From the NCBI GenBank assembly GCA_033239005.1, contig BSQZ01000011.1, forward strand, positions 8,893,501 to 8,957,500: a stretch of 64,000 nucleotides of DNA. Reading direction: 5' to 3'. The translations under genes and the position numbers were made by a program. The stretch is from Lamellibrachia satsuma (Eukaryota > Annelida > Polychaeta > Sabellida > Siboglinidae). Shown in pieces: positions 55,201-64,000 of the stretch. Under the pieces are notes generated by a model. That model was not told the origin of the DNA. It did no database searches and worked only from the letters and a program-made list of their open reading frames with translations. Numbering within the stretch: position 1 is the stretch's first letter; the number at the start of each line of letters is the position of its first letter.

Positions 55201-56127
55201 ATGAATAGGCGAAAACTCTGCCTGGGGTCAATGCTCGCCATATCGTTCTCTGTCATTGGCTGGGTCTTGGTGTCGCGCCCGCTGGACCAACATACACTGT
55301 TAACATATATATCAAATACAAGTTGCAATTGTTCTGGGAAAACATTTGCTCACGTGTCGGTGATTTCATACGGAGATACCGACCGACTGAAGCGGGCGAA
55401 CGACGCACTGCCGTGGCTCTCGCACAGATTGCTCCCTCGCCATCTCTCGCGGCCAGAACGTGACCACTGCATCAAACTTCTGTCGAGAGTCGACGACATC
55501 CTGCGAGAGTTCAACATCACCTATATGATGGCATACGGCACACTGCTCGGGTCATACGTCATGCACGACATACTGCCGTGGGACGACGATCTCGACATAT
55601 TCATCAACATCGACGACCTAACGAAGATTAAGCGTCTGTTCAACGCCAGCGGATCCGGACACTACAAACAGATCCAGCTTTTGGAGTCCCCCAACAGATC
55701 AGCATTTACTGCGAAGCTGTACTCGTTGACGGATCCCAAAGCGGGGAAATACTCTTGGCACTGGCCGTATATTGACATCGCATTTTATAAGGAGAATGCA
55801 ACTCGATTGTCCATCTACAAGAAAAATCGAAATAGAGAGATGACACGATCAGATGTCTTCCTACAAACACTGCGTCCATTGGCATGGCGTTGGTTCCCGG
55901 CTCCACGGAACACGGGAGTAATCGTTGCACGGAAATACAAACACTTCGTGTGCAAGTCGCATAATTGGAATCACAGGGAAGAGGTGTTAGCGAAAAGGGT
56001 ACACTCCGTTAACTGCGCAACACTAGGATCACATTATCCGTTTGTCGCGCGGCAAACATTGGTCAATGAAAGGAAAGAAATGTTGATTCTACAGGACAAA
56101 ATATATTATTCCTTATTACTAGAGTAA
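55201..56127 (+). CDS. LicD/fukutin-like nucleotidyltransferase-fold protein, type II membrane
   Basis: The single-exon frame encodes 308 residues. A hydrophobic stretch at residues 7-25 after MNRRK is a signal anchor, implying a type II Golgi or ER protein. The LicD family core is complete: YGTLLGSY at about 112-119, PWDDDLDIFI at 126-135 (metal-binding Asp cluster) and WPYIDIAFY at 188-196. LicD/FKTN/FKRP relatives transfer phosphocholine, ribitol-phosphate or similar groups to glycans. The substrate here cannot be told from sequence. Several N-glycosylation sites (NTS, NIT, NRS, NAT) follow the anchor. The ATG at 55201 is the first in frame and has G at -3; TAG at 55174 closes the frame upstream. 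There is no frameshift or stop, and the coding region is GC-richer than its flanks. It stands alone among retroelement remnants. Confidence 0.9.
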   Translation: MNRRKLCLGSMLAISFSVIGWVLVSRPLDQHTLLTYISNTSCNCSGKTFAHVSVISYGDTDRLKRANDALPWLSHRLLPRHLSRPERDHCIKLLSRVDDILREFNITYMMAYGTLLGSYVMHDILPWDDDLDIFINIDDLTKIKRLFNASGSGHYKQIQLLESPNRSAFTAKLYSLTDPKAGKYSWHWPYIDIAFYKENATRLSIYKKNRNREMTRSDVFLQTLRPLAWRWFPAPRNTGVIVARKYKHFVCKSHNWNHREEVLAKRVHSVNCATLGSHYPFVARQTLVNERKEMLILQDKIYYSLLLE

Positions 56128-56159
56128 CGCCATTACAAAGGTATGCGAACGCTATGTGT

Positions 56160-56165
56160 ATTAAA
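56160..56165 (+). terminator. Possible polyadenylation signal ATTAAA
   Basis: ATTAAA lies 33 nt after the LicD-like stop codon. It is a common variant hexamer, but no downstream element was tested. Confidence 0.3.
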
Positions 56166-56227
56166 CATATATTTTTCAGGTTTCCTGTTACCTGAGTATT
56201 AAGTGTTTGCAGTGGTAGAACTGAGTA

Positions 56228-56455
56228 TGTCTTTATGACATTGTCCATAATCAAACCAACAATGTAATCACACGATAATCATTTCAAAAACGTTCAAAAA
56301 TGTTCTCGTTAAGTAAGATTTAATATACGACATAATCATACCATAACTGTACTAATTTGAAACTACAGAAGGAACTGACTTGGATTTGTTGTATTATTTT
56401 TTAGTGGCCATTGACATGGACTGCATCACTTTCATGTTACAATTATAGGTAGTAA
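56228..56455. repeat. Dispersed repeat, copy b (matches 46503-46930)
   Basis: Matches copy a in two segments that are here separated by only about 22 bp. It lies about 100 bp after the LicD-like stop and about 800 bp before broken copy 2 of the uncharacterised family. Confidence 0.82.
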
Positions 56456-57260
56456 AGCTTCTTAGCACGTGGATTGTTCAGATGTTGATACAATCACCAA
56501 ATTTGGCGCACATGTGCTATGGCAAGTGCTAAGAAAACTGAGAGGTGGACCCCAATGAAACTTGCATTTTAAGTTGGCTTGGCACCATATTCAAAATGGC
56601 CGCAATGAAATTCCGAAATACATTTCTGTGGGCGTATCTTCACTTCTAATTGACATTTTAGTGATATGAAAATTTAATGCTAGTCTATGGTTGTGGAATA
56701 AGATAAATGGATTAAGATAAATGGTAATGTGATTGTATGATTACCTTATTTGCATATATGCAAAATAGCACCCATTTTGTATAGAATAGAATAATTGAAA
56801 GTGATCAGGTGAATTGGCCTATTATGTCTGACAATATCTACTTACTTAATATTGCAATAACTGTAGTGATATCACCTAAGCTAATAAGCGGCCATTTGCT
56901 TTAAGGGGCTCGGGGAAATGCAGCTGCGTTTCGCTGTGCAACAGAAGGTATATTACCGTTTTAATGTGTTATTTATGAACCCATATAATAAATACCTTAT
57001 CGAAGGATACTGGTTTGTATGCATTCGTTACTTTAAAATGTTGTATTTGGTGAGCTGAAGGAGTGAGACAGAACTAAGAAATCGATACAATACCAAGTTG
57101 TCATGGATTTGGGTGATGCACAAAGTCGAAGGACATGCAACTATATGATCATTTATCAGCATAATTTAGCCTGAAATGCATTACAACATAACATGAAAAA
57201 CAAATCGCAGTAGGTTTCTGGCATGATGGTAGTAGGTGGTCAAGTGCTCTGGTCGAAGCA
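56456..57260. other. Unannotated stretch
   Basis: AT-rich, with no gene recognised. If the repeats on both sides belong to one element, this would be its upstream region. Confidence 0.4.
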
Positions 57261-58587
57261 AACATCACAACGTCATGGAGGGCAAACTCCATGCTGGAGG
57301 GCAGACATGTAACACGGACAAGATGGGCCCATCGTGTAACAGCCGCTATTATAAGTGTTCTACAGGGAGCAAAGTACAAACAGTATCTTGACATGCTTAT
57401 TGCCGACGATGCCTTGACTACATTCCGTGAACAGTACAAAACACAGTCAGAAGTTCACCCACAGTTCCTTTTCTGGAGTACGAATATCTGACTCGAGCTC
57501 CTGGTCATGCAGTTTGTGAGATCTCTGAGAGAAGGCAACTTCCAGTTGTATGTAGAAATGATTGGAAAATTGGCCACGTGGTTCTTTGCCAAGGATCGTA
57601 CGCACTACTCGAGGTGGGTGTCATTCCATATGAGAGGCATGATCCGCCTGAAGGACACACATCCAAGTGTTTACCGCACAAGGCCACTTCACGGTGCCAA
57701 AGACAGGACACACCTTCTCATCAATGGCACTGCATCAAACCCACGAACAGCTGAACGAAGTCATAAAGGGTGATGGGGGGGGGGCGTGGGATTGACCGAA
57801 AATCCAGTTGTGCTACTAAGATGGATGGTTGCAGGACCTGAAATAGCAAGACTAGAAAATTAGTTTGATGAACACAATGACAAACATGATGGAAAATGCC
57901 ACGAACAGTCGGCAGCTGTACAGGCAGAGTTCAGTGATGGTGTGTGTGAGCTGACTGGAATCGTATGTCGCATAGGCAACCCATTTTTTGGGGACGGTGA
58001 AGATCTTGTCACACTTGACATAAAGCTAGTGATGGACAGCTCAGTAGTTCAGACCCTGAAAACAGCAGAAACAATTGACCAAGCGCAATATGACGAGAGA
58101 CTTGTCTTGTGTGAGAAACTTCTGACAGACACTATACTTAAGAACAACTTTTCCCTGTTCGGGACAGCACCAAAGGTCCGAAGCAGAAGCCAGCATCAGG
58201 TGGCCTCACTGAAGACGAACTGTGCTTTGCTCTCTCGAGTGTACATTTCTTGCCGGTCATGCAGTGGAAATATCACATAAGCCCATGAAAATCAGGCCTT
58301 CCCCCATCAATCTCAAACATGGGAAGTCTGCATACAGTCAGATCTCGTGGGATGCCTACAATCATCAACACCAGACCAAGTAGTTCCTGATTGTGACCCG
58401 GTTGTGGATGCTGAAGTGTTGGACGGTGCTGCCATCGTACACATCACCTAAAGGTGTCAGAACCAGCTTCAATGACTACGCATTGTGCGTATTCATGCCC
58501 TACATCCGACGACGTTTGCAGAATGTCAATAGGTTGGACATAGCGTGGGACCGTTATATAAAGAACAGCATTAAGCAAAGCACTCGA
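57261..58587 (+). pseudogene. Uncharacterised recurrent invertebrate gene family, broken copy 2
   Basis: Frames shift repeatedly but the order of motifs is coherent. They are HRVTAAIISVLQGAKYKQYL, HPQFLFWS, VRSLREGNFQLYVEMIGKLA, WFFAKDRTHYSRW, HPSVYR, GLTENPVVLLRWMVAGPE, GIVCRIGNPFFGDGEDL, SLKTNCALLSRVYISCR, AHENQ, and finally DIAWDRYIKNSIKQSTR. An in-frame TGA follows FWSTNI, and a run of G at about 57774-57784 causes a frameshift. The GLTENP to GEDL segment aligns with IVGFSRH to KEDL in copy 1, so both belong to one wide family, though to different branches. The copy stops at 58587, precisely where the CCCCTAG-type inverted-repeat material begins, and its C-terminal part is absent. Function unknown. 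Confidence 0.62.
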
Positions 58588-58720
58588 TAGCGCCCCTAGT
58601 CAGCTGTTTTGGCGTTAGTAGCACCCCTGGTTGCTAGTGAGATTCCTAATAATTTTCGTGAAACAGTGTCGGTAATGCATAGTTACCTAACTAATTTGTG
58701 TGTTAAAAACCTGTATTATC
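58588..58720 (+). repeat. CACCCCTGG-type subrepeat, + orientation
   Basis: GCGCCCCTAG, then GTAGCACCCCTGG (58618), GTGAAACAGTG and TAGTTACCTAACTAATT. Related units occur in the inverted-repeat arms, near 59535, 59877 and 60021 on the minus strand and 62968, 63111 and 63458 on the plus strand. Each is about 100 bp. No coding potential. Confidence 0.7.
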
Positions 58721-58739
58721 ACCCAGCACGTCTTTTCTG

Positions 58740-59400
58740 TTACGAATGCGTAACCACCCGCTTCTTGAAGACTATATCGATATTTGTATTATCTATTTTT
58801 ATATTTAGTGGGTTTATCGTATTATTACTTCTAGCCGTTTCAAAGATTAAATATTTTAATTTTGTTACACTTAGAGATAATTTGTTTAAATTAAGCCACT
58901 CATTAATGTTGACCAATTCTGTATTGATTAAAAATTCAGCATTTTCATTTCTGTTATATTGTCCGAAATAATCTAGAGTACTTGAAAGTGTCGTGTCATC
59001 TGCGTACATAATAAAGTTGAATTTTTGACTAGATTGGGCAGTCATTTATGTAAATCATAAATAACAAAGGGTCTATAATTGATCCTTGAGGTACGCGATG
59101 TCAAGTATACCTGATTGGGCTTCTTCAAATTATACGTACTGTTTTCTATTTGTTAAATATTGTTTGAATAGATCTAAAGCTACTCCTTTTACGACGAAAA
59201 ATAACTTAGCTTATCTATTAATATTGAGTGATCAAGAGTGACAAAAGCTTTTGACAGGCCAAGTATATATTTATAGGTATTTCTTTATTATCCATACGCG
59301 TAAATATCTTCTCAATTAATTCTATAACATCAAATTCCGTAGAATGTTCATTTCTAAATCCATATTTGTTATTGCACATTAGTTTGTGTCTTTAAAAAAA
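58740..59400 (-). mobile_element. Jockey-like LINE reverse transcriptase fragment
   Basis: The minus strand gives, in gene order, a degraded YGFRNEHST block near 59370, a KQYV block near 59150 and then FNFIMYADDTTL at about 59010, the RT catalytic box. NINEWLNLNKLSLSVTKLKY follows. Stops and frameshifts make it inactive. CACCCCTGG-type subrepeats flank it in opposite orientations (58618 and 59535). Confidence 0.82.
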
Positions 59401-60745
59401 AGGATCTAACTGGTTGTTAGAAGCGGATGGTTGCGCATTCTCAACAGGAAACAAGTGCTGGGCGATAATAGACGTTTTTATCACGACAATTAATTAGGTT
59501 ACTAGGTTACTAAAATTTATTCATTCGCTACCCACCAGGGGTGCTACGAATGTCAAAGCAGATCACCAGGGGTCGCAAACTTCCAGTGCGGTGGCGTCAC
59601 CGTAGGTGGCCAGCTGCCTGGATGTGGCTCCAGGCTCCACATGCCAAATAGGACTATTTGCAAAGTCGTTCGCCTAAAGGTAGCATTGTTGTGTCATGGT
59701 CAAAGACAAGAACTTTTCTGTTCTGCTTTCACTAAGATAGGCCACATATTCTACACCCAGAATTCGCAACCGGAAACGTGCAAGAGGCGATAATTGGCCT
59801 CTTTAAAACGCAAATTAGTTAGGTTGCTAAGCGTTACAGGCAGTTTTACAACAACAAAAATAGTTTGTAGACTAGTCACCAGGGGTTCCACTAGAACCGA
59901 CATTTGTCACAAAGGGAAGCTACGATAGTGCCGTCACCATACACCAGGTAGCACTGTCATATTAATTCGATTTCTAGAAACTAGGGGCGCTATTTCACGA
60001 AAATTAGATAGTAGACTATCCACCAGGGGTGCAACTATTGCCAAAACTGGTCACCATGCGTGAGTGCGTGCCTGCGTGTGTATGCGCGTTCTCAGGAATC
60101 TGGACCAATTTAAAATTGTTATCATTCCGTTGTGTCCTGGTGTCAGCTTCTGGAACTGATCACCTCCACCTTTGGTGTCGACTTCATCTCATCACATGCA
60201 TTGCCGGAGAAAGCGGCATTTGGGGACGGCTCATTCCTCTGGCCGGTTGCTTTGTACATATTAGCAAGTGTTTAGGGGCGATGTTTCCTCGTTGCTTCAT
60301 GAAACCCTCAGAGGCGTACGTTCTCTGTGGAACTACAAACGACCACTGACCTATATTGTAGTTCAGTGGAAAATACCTGATAACAGTAGTACGTACAATT
60401 GTAAAAAGCCGTATGAGTCTTTTCAACGATTGTTATCAGTTACGTGATCTACGTCAAACGTCCACATACGAACGCTTCGTCAAACCTGCTGTTGGACATG
60501 ATTTTTGGTTCATGAATTTGTCATCAGTTTTTTCTAGGATTGGAGAACAAAGTGACTGGCTCGTGACAAAAACTAAGGTGCATCAATGTAGTGTGGAACA
60601 TAAACACAACTTAAACTGTGGATAGTTGGCAGTGCGCATCCTGTGTCAGGGCGTATTTCGTACCATGTTTTGATACGTCAAAGAAATGTCACAATTCCGG
60701 GAATCCACGGAAGAATGCACTGATGTATTATCACGGTGATTATAT
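58985..60745 (+). repeat. Large inverted repeat, left arm
   Basis: The arm is complementary to 62230-64000 over its whole length with scattered substitutions and small indels (roughly 90-95% by eye). It contains part of the Jockey-like RT fragment, three CACCCCTGG-type subrepeats and an open frame at 60413-60625 (MSLFNDCYQLRDLRQT start). The true left limit is unknown because the right arm leaves the window. Confidence 0.88.
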
Positions 60746-62191
60746 ACATGGGGTGTGTTCCACTACGGTACCTCAATACATAGTCCCAACCTTACTGTCG
60801 AATCGGGTCGGTTTGTTCATCAACCGAGGCAGCAACGAACGTGACTGCGTCACACGTATGTAATCAGACGTGATGGCAATGGACGCGACGGCGTAACGCG
60901 TATTAAGTTAGTCATGGTGGAAGCGGACGTGACGGCGTTACACGCATGCAGTCAGTCAGGCGTGATGATAGCGGTCAAGAAGATGTAGCTCGTGGCATTG
61001 TTGAACAACAATGCAACGAATGGGAACTCACCCACGCGTGGTTCTCGCCCCGATAATGTGTATATGGCGACGAATACCGGTGGAACTTGCAAAGGTTCAC
61101 TCTCCGTCAAGTTAAGTTGAGCTGACCTTAAGTCGTCTCGACGGAGAAGAATGTTCAAGTCAAATCATTCGTATATGTGATGAAGTGTGTACTTATCTCT
61201 TGTAGTATAAGAATATGTGTTGAAGAGTGTGTTTAACTCTTGTAGTAGCAATAACCACCCATGTACACAAGGTTGGATCGAGTCACTTTACGATGAAGTG
61301 GCAGCCACAAGACGTGGGCAAAAATAAATAAATTATTCGTCTTTAGCCCATGCTCGGAGACGAGAAGACTTTGCAACATTGTAGCACCGCACAAATTAAT
61401 CGTCTGCTTTTAAATCCGTGCACATTCGTTAAATAGTACGGCGGCCATATTGTGCCGGAAGTCTAACTAACAAATAGCAGAAATTATTGCAACCTAAACT
61501 ATCTCTAGGATTGGGACATCACTTTCCTGGCACTTCGGGGTTAGGCCCTATACAAAACTATACAGTTTTAGAGTAGTCGCATTTCATAATTAACAAACAA
61601 TATTCAGATAACAAAAAACAAAGTCAAATTAAACCTATTTCTTATAAATTTCATATCACCAGAATCTCTCAATTGAGACGGTAACAACGGTGTTAATTGT
61701 ATTACTCAACTCTTACAACTTAATGCCGTATATTAATTAAACGAATATTCCCAGCTTTCTAGCACCTGGCAGATGCTTGGGTTCATTTATTGCACCTCGC
61801 CTTCTTGCCCAACAACAACTCGCTTGTTCGTGTATTAAAATTCTTATACTTTCACTAAATACGATTCACGATGATCCGATTGTATCCATCACATAAAACC
61901 AGTTCTAAGCAAACTAATTTTAACCACCTTAACGAAAGGAATTATGTTTAAATTCGTTATGGTATAATTTCCCTCAAGTAATTATACCTTAGTCACCAGA
62001 TGGCACCTTTGCATTGTGGAAATATCGCTCCCTGCCGTGCGTTATATGGCAGCATTATTTGCTTAGTATACCATACGCTAGTAAACAAAGGGGCAGTAAA
62101 TTCAAACTCATTCCCATAAACCACTTTGTGACAGACTTGTCATTGCCATGGCATTACCCTACCAACATTTGACTTGGTAGTGCAAACTCTT
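60746..62191. other. Spacer of the large inverted repeat
   Basis: About 1.45 kb of unique-looking sequence. A minus-strand frame near 61158-60955 has a GTGAGT after SGREPRVG, but no domain was recognised. Confidence 0.45.
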
Positions 62192-62222
62192 GCATCATGT
62201 TTTGATACGTCAAAGAAATGTC

Positions 62223-62262
<40 letters not shown>

Positions 62263-62340
62263 CACCGTGATAATACATCAGTGCATTCTTCCGTGGATTC
62301 CCGGAACTGTGACATTTCTTTGACGTATCAAAACATGATA
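62192..62340. repeat. Small palindrome with (TA)n at the inner edge of the right arm
   Basis: CATGTTTTGATACGTCAAAG plus AAATGTCACA at 62199-62228 is complementary to about 62308-62338. A (TA)n run at 62226-62261 lies in the loop. The left piece has the orientation of the left arm (60665-60695), so both orientations of the same sequence meet here. Confidence 0.8.
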
Positions 62341-64000
62341 CGAAATACGCCCTGACACAGGATTCGCACTGCCAACTATCCACAGATTAAAGTTGTGTTG
62401 ATGTTCCACACTACATTGATGCACCTTAGTTTTTGTTACGAGCCAGTCACTTTGTTCTCCAATCCTAGAAAAAACTGATGACAAATTCATTAACCAAAAA
62501 TCATGTCCAACTGCCGGTTTGACGAAGAGTTCGTATGTGAACGTTTGACGTAGATCACGTAACTGATAACAATCGTTGAAAAGACTCATACGGCTGTTTA
62601 CAATTGTACGTACTACTGTTATCAGGTATTTTCCACTGATCTACAATATAGGTCAGTGGTCGTTTCTAGTTCCACAGAGAACGTACGCCTCTGAGGGTTT
62701 CATGAAGCAACGAGGAAACATCGCCCCCCTAAACATTTGCTAATATGTACAAAGCAACCGGCCGGAGGAATGAGCCGACCCCGATCCCGCTTTCCCCGGC
62801 AATGCATGTGATGAGATGAAGTCGACATCAAAGGTGGAGCTGATCAGTTCCAGAAGCTGACATCAAGACACAACAGAATGATAATAATTTAGATTGCTCC
62901 AGATTCCCGAGAACGCGCATACACACGCAGGTACGCAATCACACATGGTGACCAGTTTTGGCAATAGTGGCACCCCTGGTGGATAGTCTACTATCTCATT
63001 TTCGTGAAATAGCGCCCCTAGTTTCTAGAAATCGAATTAATATGACAGTGCTACCTGGTGTATGGTGACGACACTATTGTAGCGTCCCTTTGTGACAAAT
63101 GTCGGTATTAGTAGCACCCCTGGTGATTAGTCTACAAACTATTTTTGTTGTTGTAAAACAGTGCCCGTAACGCTTAGTAACCTAACTAATTTGCATTTTA
63201 AAGAGGTCAATTATCGCCTCTTGCACGTTTCCGGTTGCGAATTCTGGGGGGTAGGGTATGTGGCCTATCTTAGTGAAAGCAGAACATAAAAGTTGTAGTA
63301 TTAAGCCTTGACACAACAATGCTACCTTTAGGCGAACGACTTTGCAAATAGTCCTGTGTGGCATGTAGAACCTGGAGCCACAACCGGGCAGCTGGCCACC
63401 TACGGTGACGCCACCGCACTGGAAGTTAGCGACACCTGGTGGTCTGCTTTGACATTCGTAGCACCCCTGGTGGGTAGCGAATGAATAAATTTTAGTAAAA
63501 CAGTGCCCCTAATGCTTAGTAACCTAATTAATTGTCGTGATAAAAACGTCTATTTTCTCGCCCAGCACTTTTAGATTCTTTTTTTTAAAGACACAAACTA
63601 ATGTGCAATAACAAATATGGATTTAGAAATGAACATTCTACGGAATTTGATGTTATAGAATTAATTGAGAAGATATTTACGCGTATGGATAATAAAGCAA
63701 TACCTATAAATATTTACTTGGCCTGTCAAAAGCTTTTGTCACTCTTGATCACTCAATATTAATAGATAAGCTATGTTATTTTTCGTCGTAAAAGGAGTAG
63801 CTTTAGATCTATTCAAACAATATTTAACAAATAGAAAACAGTACGTATAATTTGAAGAAGCCCAATCAGGTATACTTAACATCTCCATCGCGTACTTCAA
63901 GGAACAATTATAGGCCCTTTGTTATTTATGATTTACATAAATGACTGCCCAATCTAGTCCAAAATTCAACTTTATTATGTACGCCGATGACACGACGCTT
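62230..64000 (-). repeat. Large inverted repeat, right arm (runs off the window)
   Basis: Reverse complement of the left arm. The frame equivalent to 60413-60625 is longer here (62589-62278, 103 codons) because of a one-base difference. It still has no recognisable domain. Confidence 0.88.
63590..64000 (+). mobile_element. Jockey-like LINE reverse transcriptase fragment (mirror of 58985-59400)
   Basis: CNNKYGFRNEHSTEFDVIEL opens the RT palm on the + strand. NKAIPINIYLACQK follows and, after frameshifts, FNFIMYADDTT at the window edge. It is the inverted-repeat partner of the fragment at 58.7-59.4 kb. Confidence 0.82.

Noticed and set aside
60955..61158. Minus-strand frame with SGREPRVG before a GTGAGT donor in the inverted-repeat spacer
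   Set aside because: The donor is good but no clear acceptor or domain was recognised; too weak to call an exon.

Overview
This is metazoan genomic DNA. It holds intron-split coding exons with GT-AG borders, LINE and gypsy retroelements, and many long di-, tri- and tetranucleotide microsatellites. No bacterial or phage features are visible. A short-chain collagen C4-like gene, a LicD/fukutin-like enzyme, CR1 LINEs with PHD+esterase ORF1, and RTE-, Jockey- and gypsy-type remnants fit a marine invertebrate, possibly a mollusc or other lophotrochozoan. That placement is inference. Ordinary gene density is low and most of the window is repeat.

Layout. 1-20.3 kb: microsatellites, minisatellites, one isolated fibronectin III exon (4530-4817, minus), a CR1 3' fragment (1886-2240), and RTE-like LINE remnants (7620-7870 and 10145-11850). 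Two minisatellites in the second remnant grew from the LINE coding sequence itself. 20.6-34.4 kb: a block of about 4.9 kb duplicated in tandem. Each copy carries the same putative first coding exon with a signal peptide (minus strand, 23553-23646 and 33579-33672). A near full-length but dead CR1 LINE (about 27095-32284, minus) sits in the second copy only. 34.4-42.5 kb: mostly featureless sequence, a 25-bp minisatellite with 474-bp higher-order repeats (39281-40420), and a 330-bp palindromic element (41746-42075). 42.6-46.9 kb: a decayed gypsy gag-pol, and the first of two broken copies of an uncharacterised gene family.

48.0-51.4 kb: a minus-strand gene encoding the C-terminal domain of a short-chain collagen C4-like protein in four exons, with a CR1 fragment and long (TA)n arrays in one intron. 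55.2-56.1 kb: an intact 308-residue LicD/FKTN-type type II membrane protein in one exon. 57.3-58.6 kb: the second broken copy of the uncharacterised family, ending where a LINE-rich inverted structure begins. 58.9-64 kb: an inverted repeat with arms of at least 1.75 kb around a spacer of about 1.5 kb, running off the window.

The genes do not form a pathway. The clearest functional products are secretory or extracellular: LicD-type transferase, collagen-like protein, FN3 protein and the duplicated signal-peptide exon. The most interesting material is the repeat biology: repeats born inside LINEs, the nested inverted repeats, and the twice-occurring unknown gene family.
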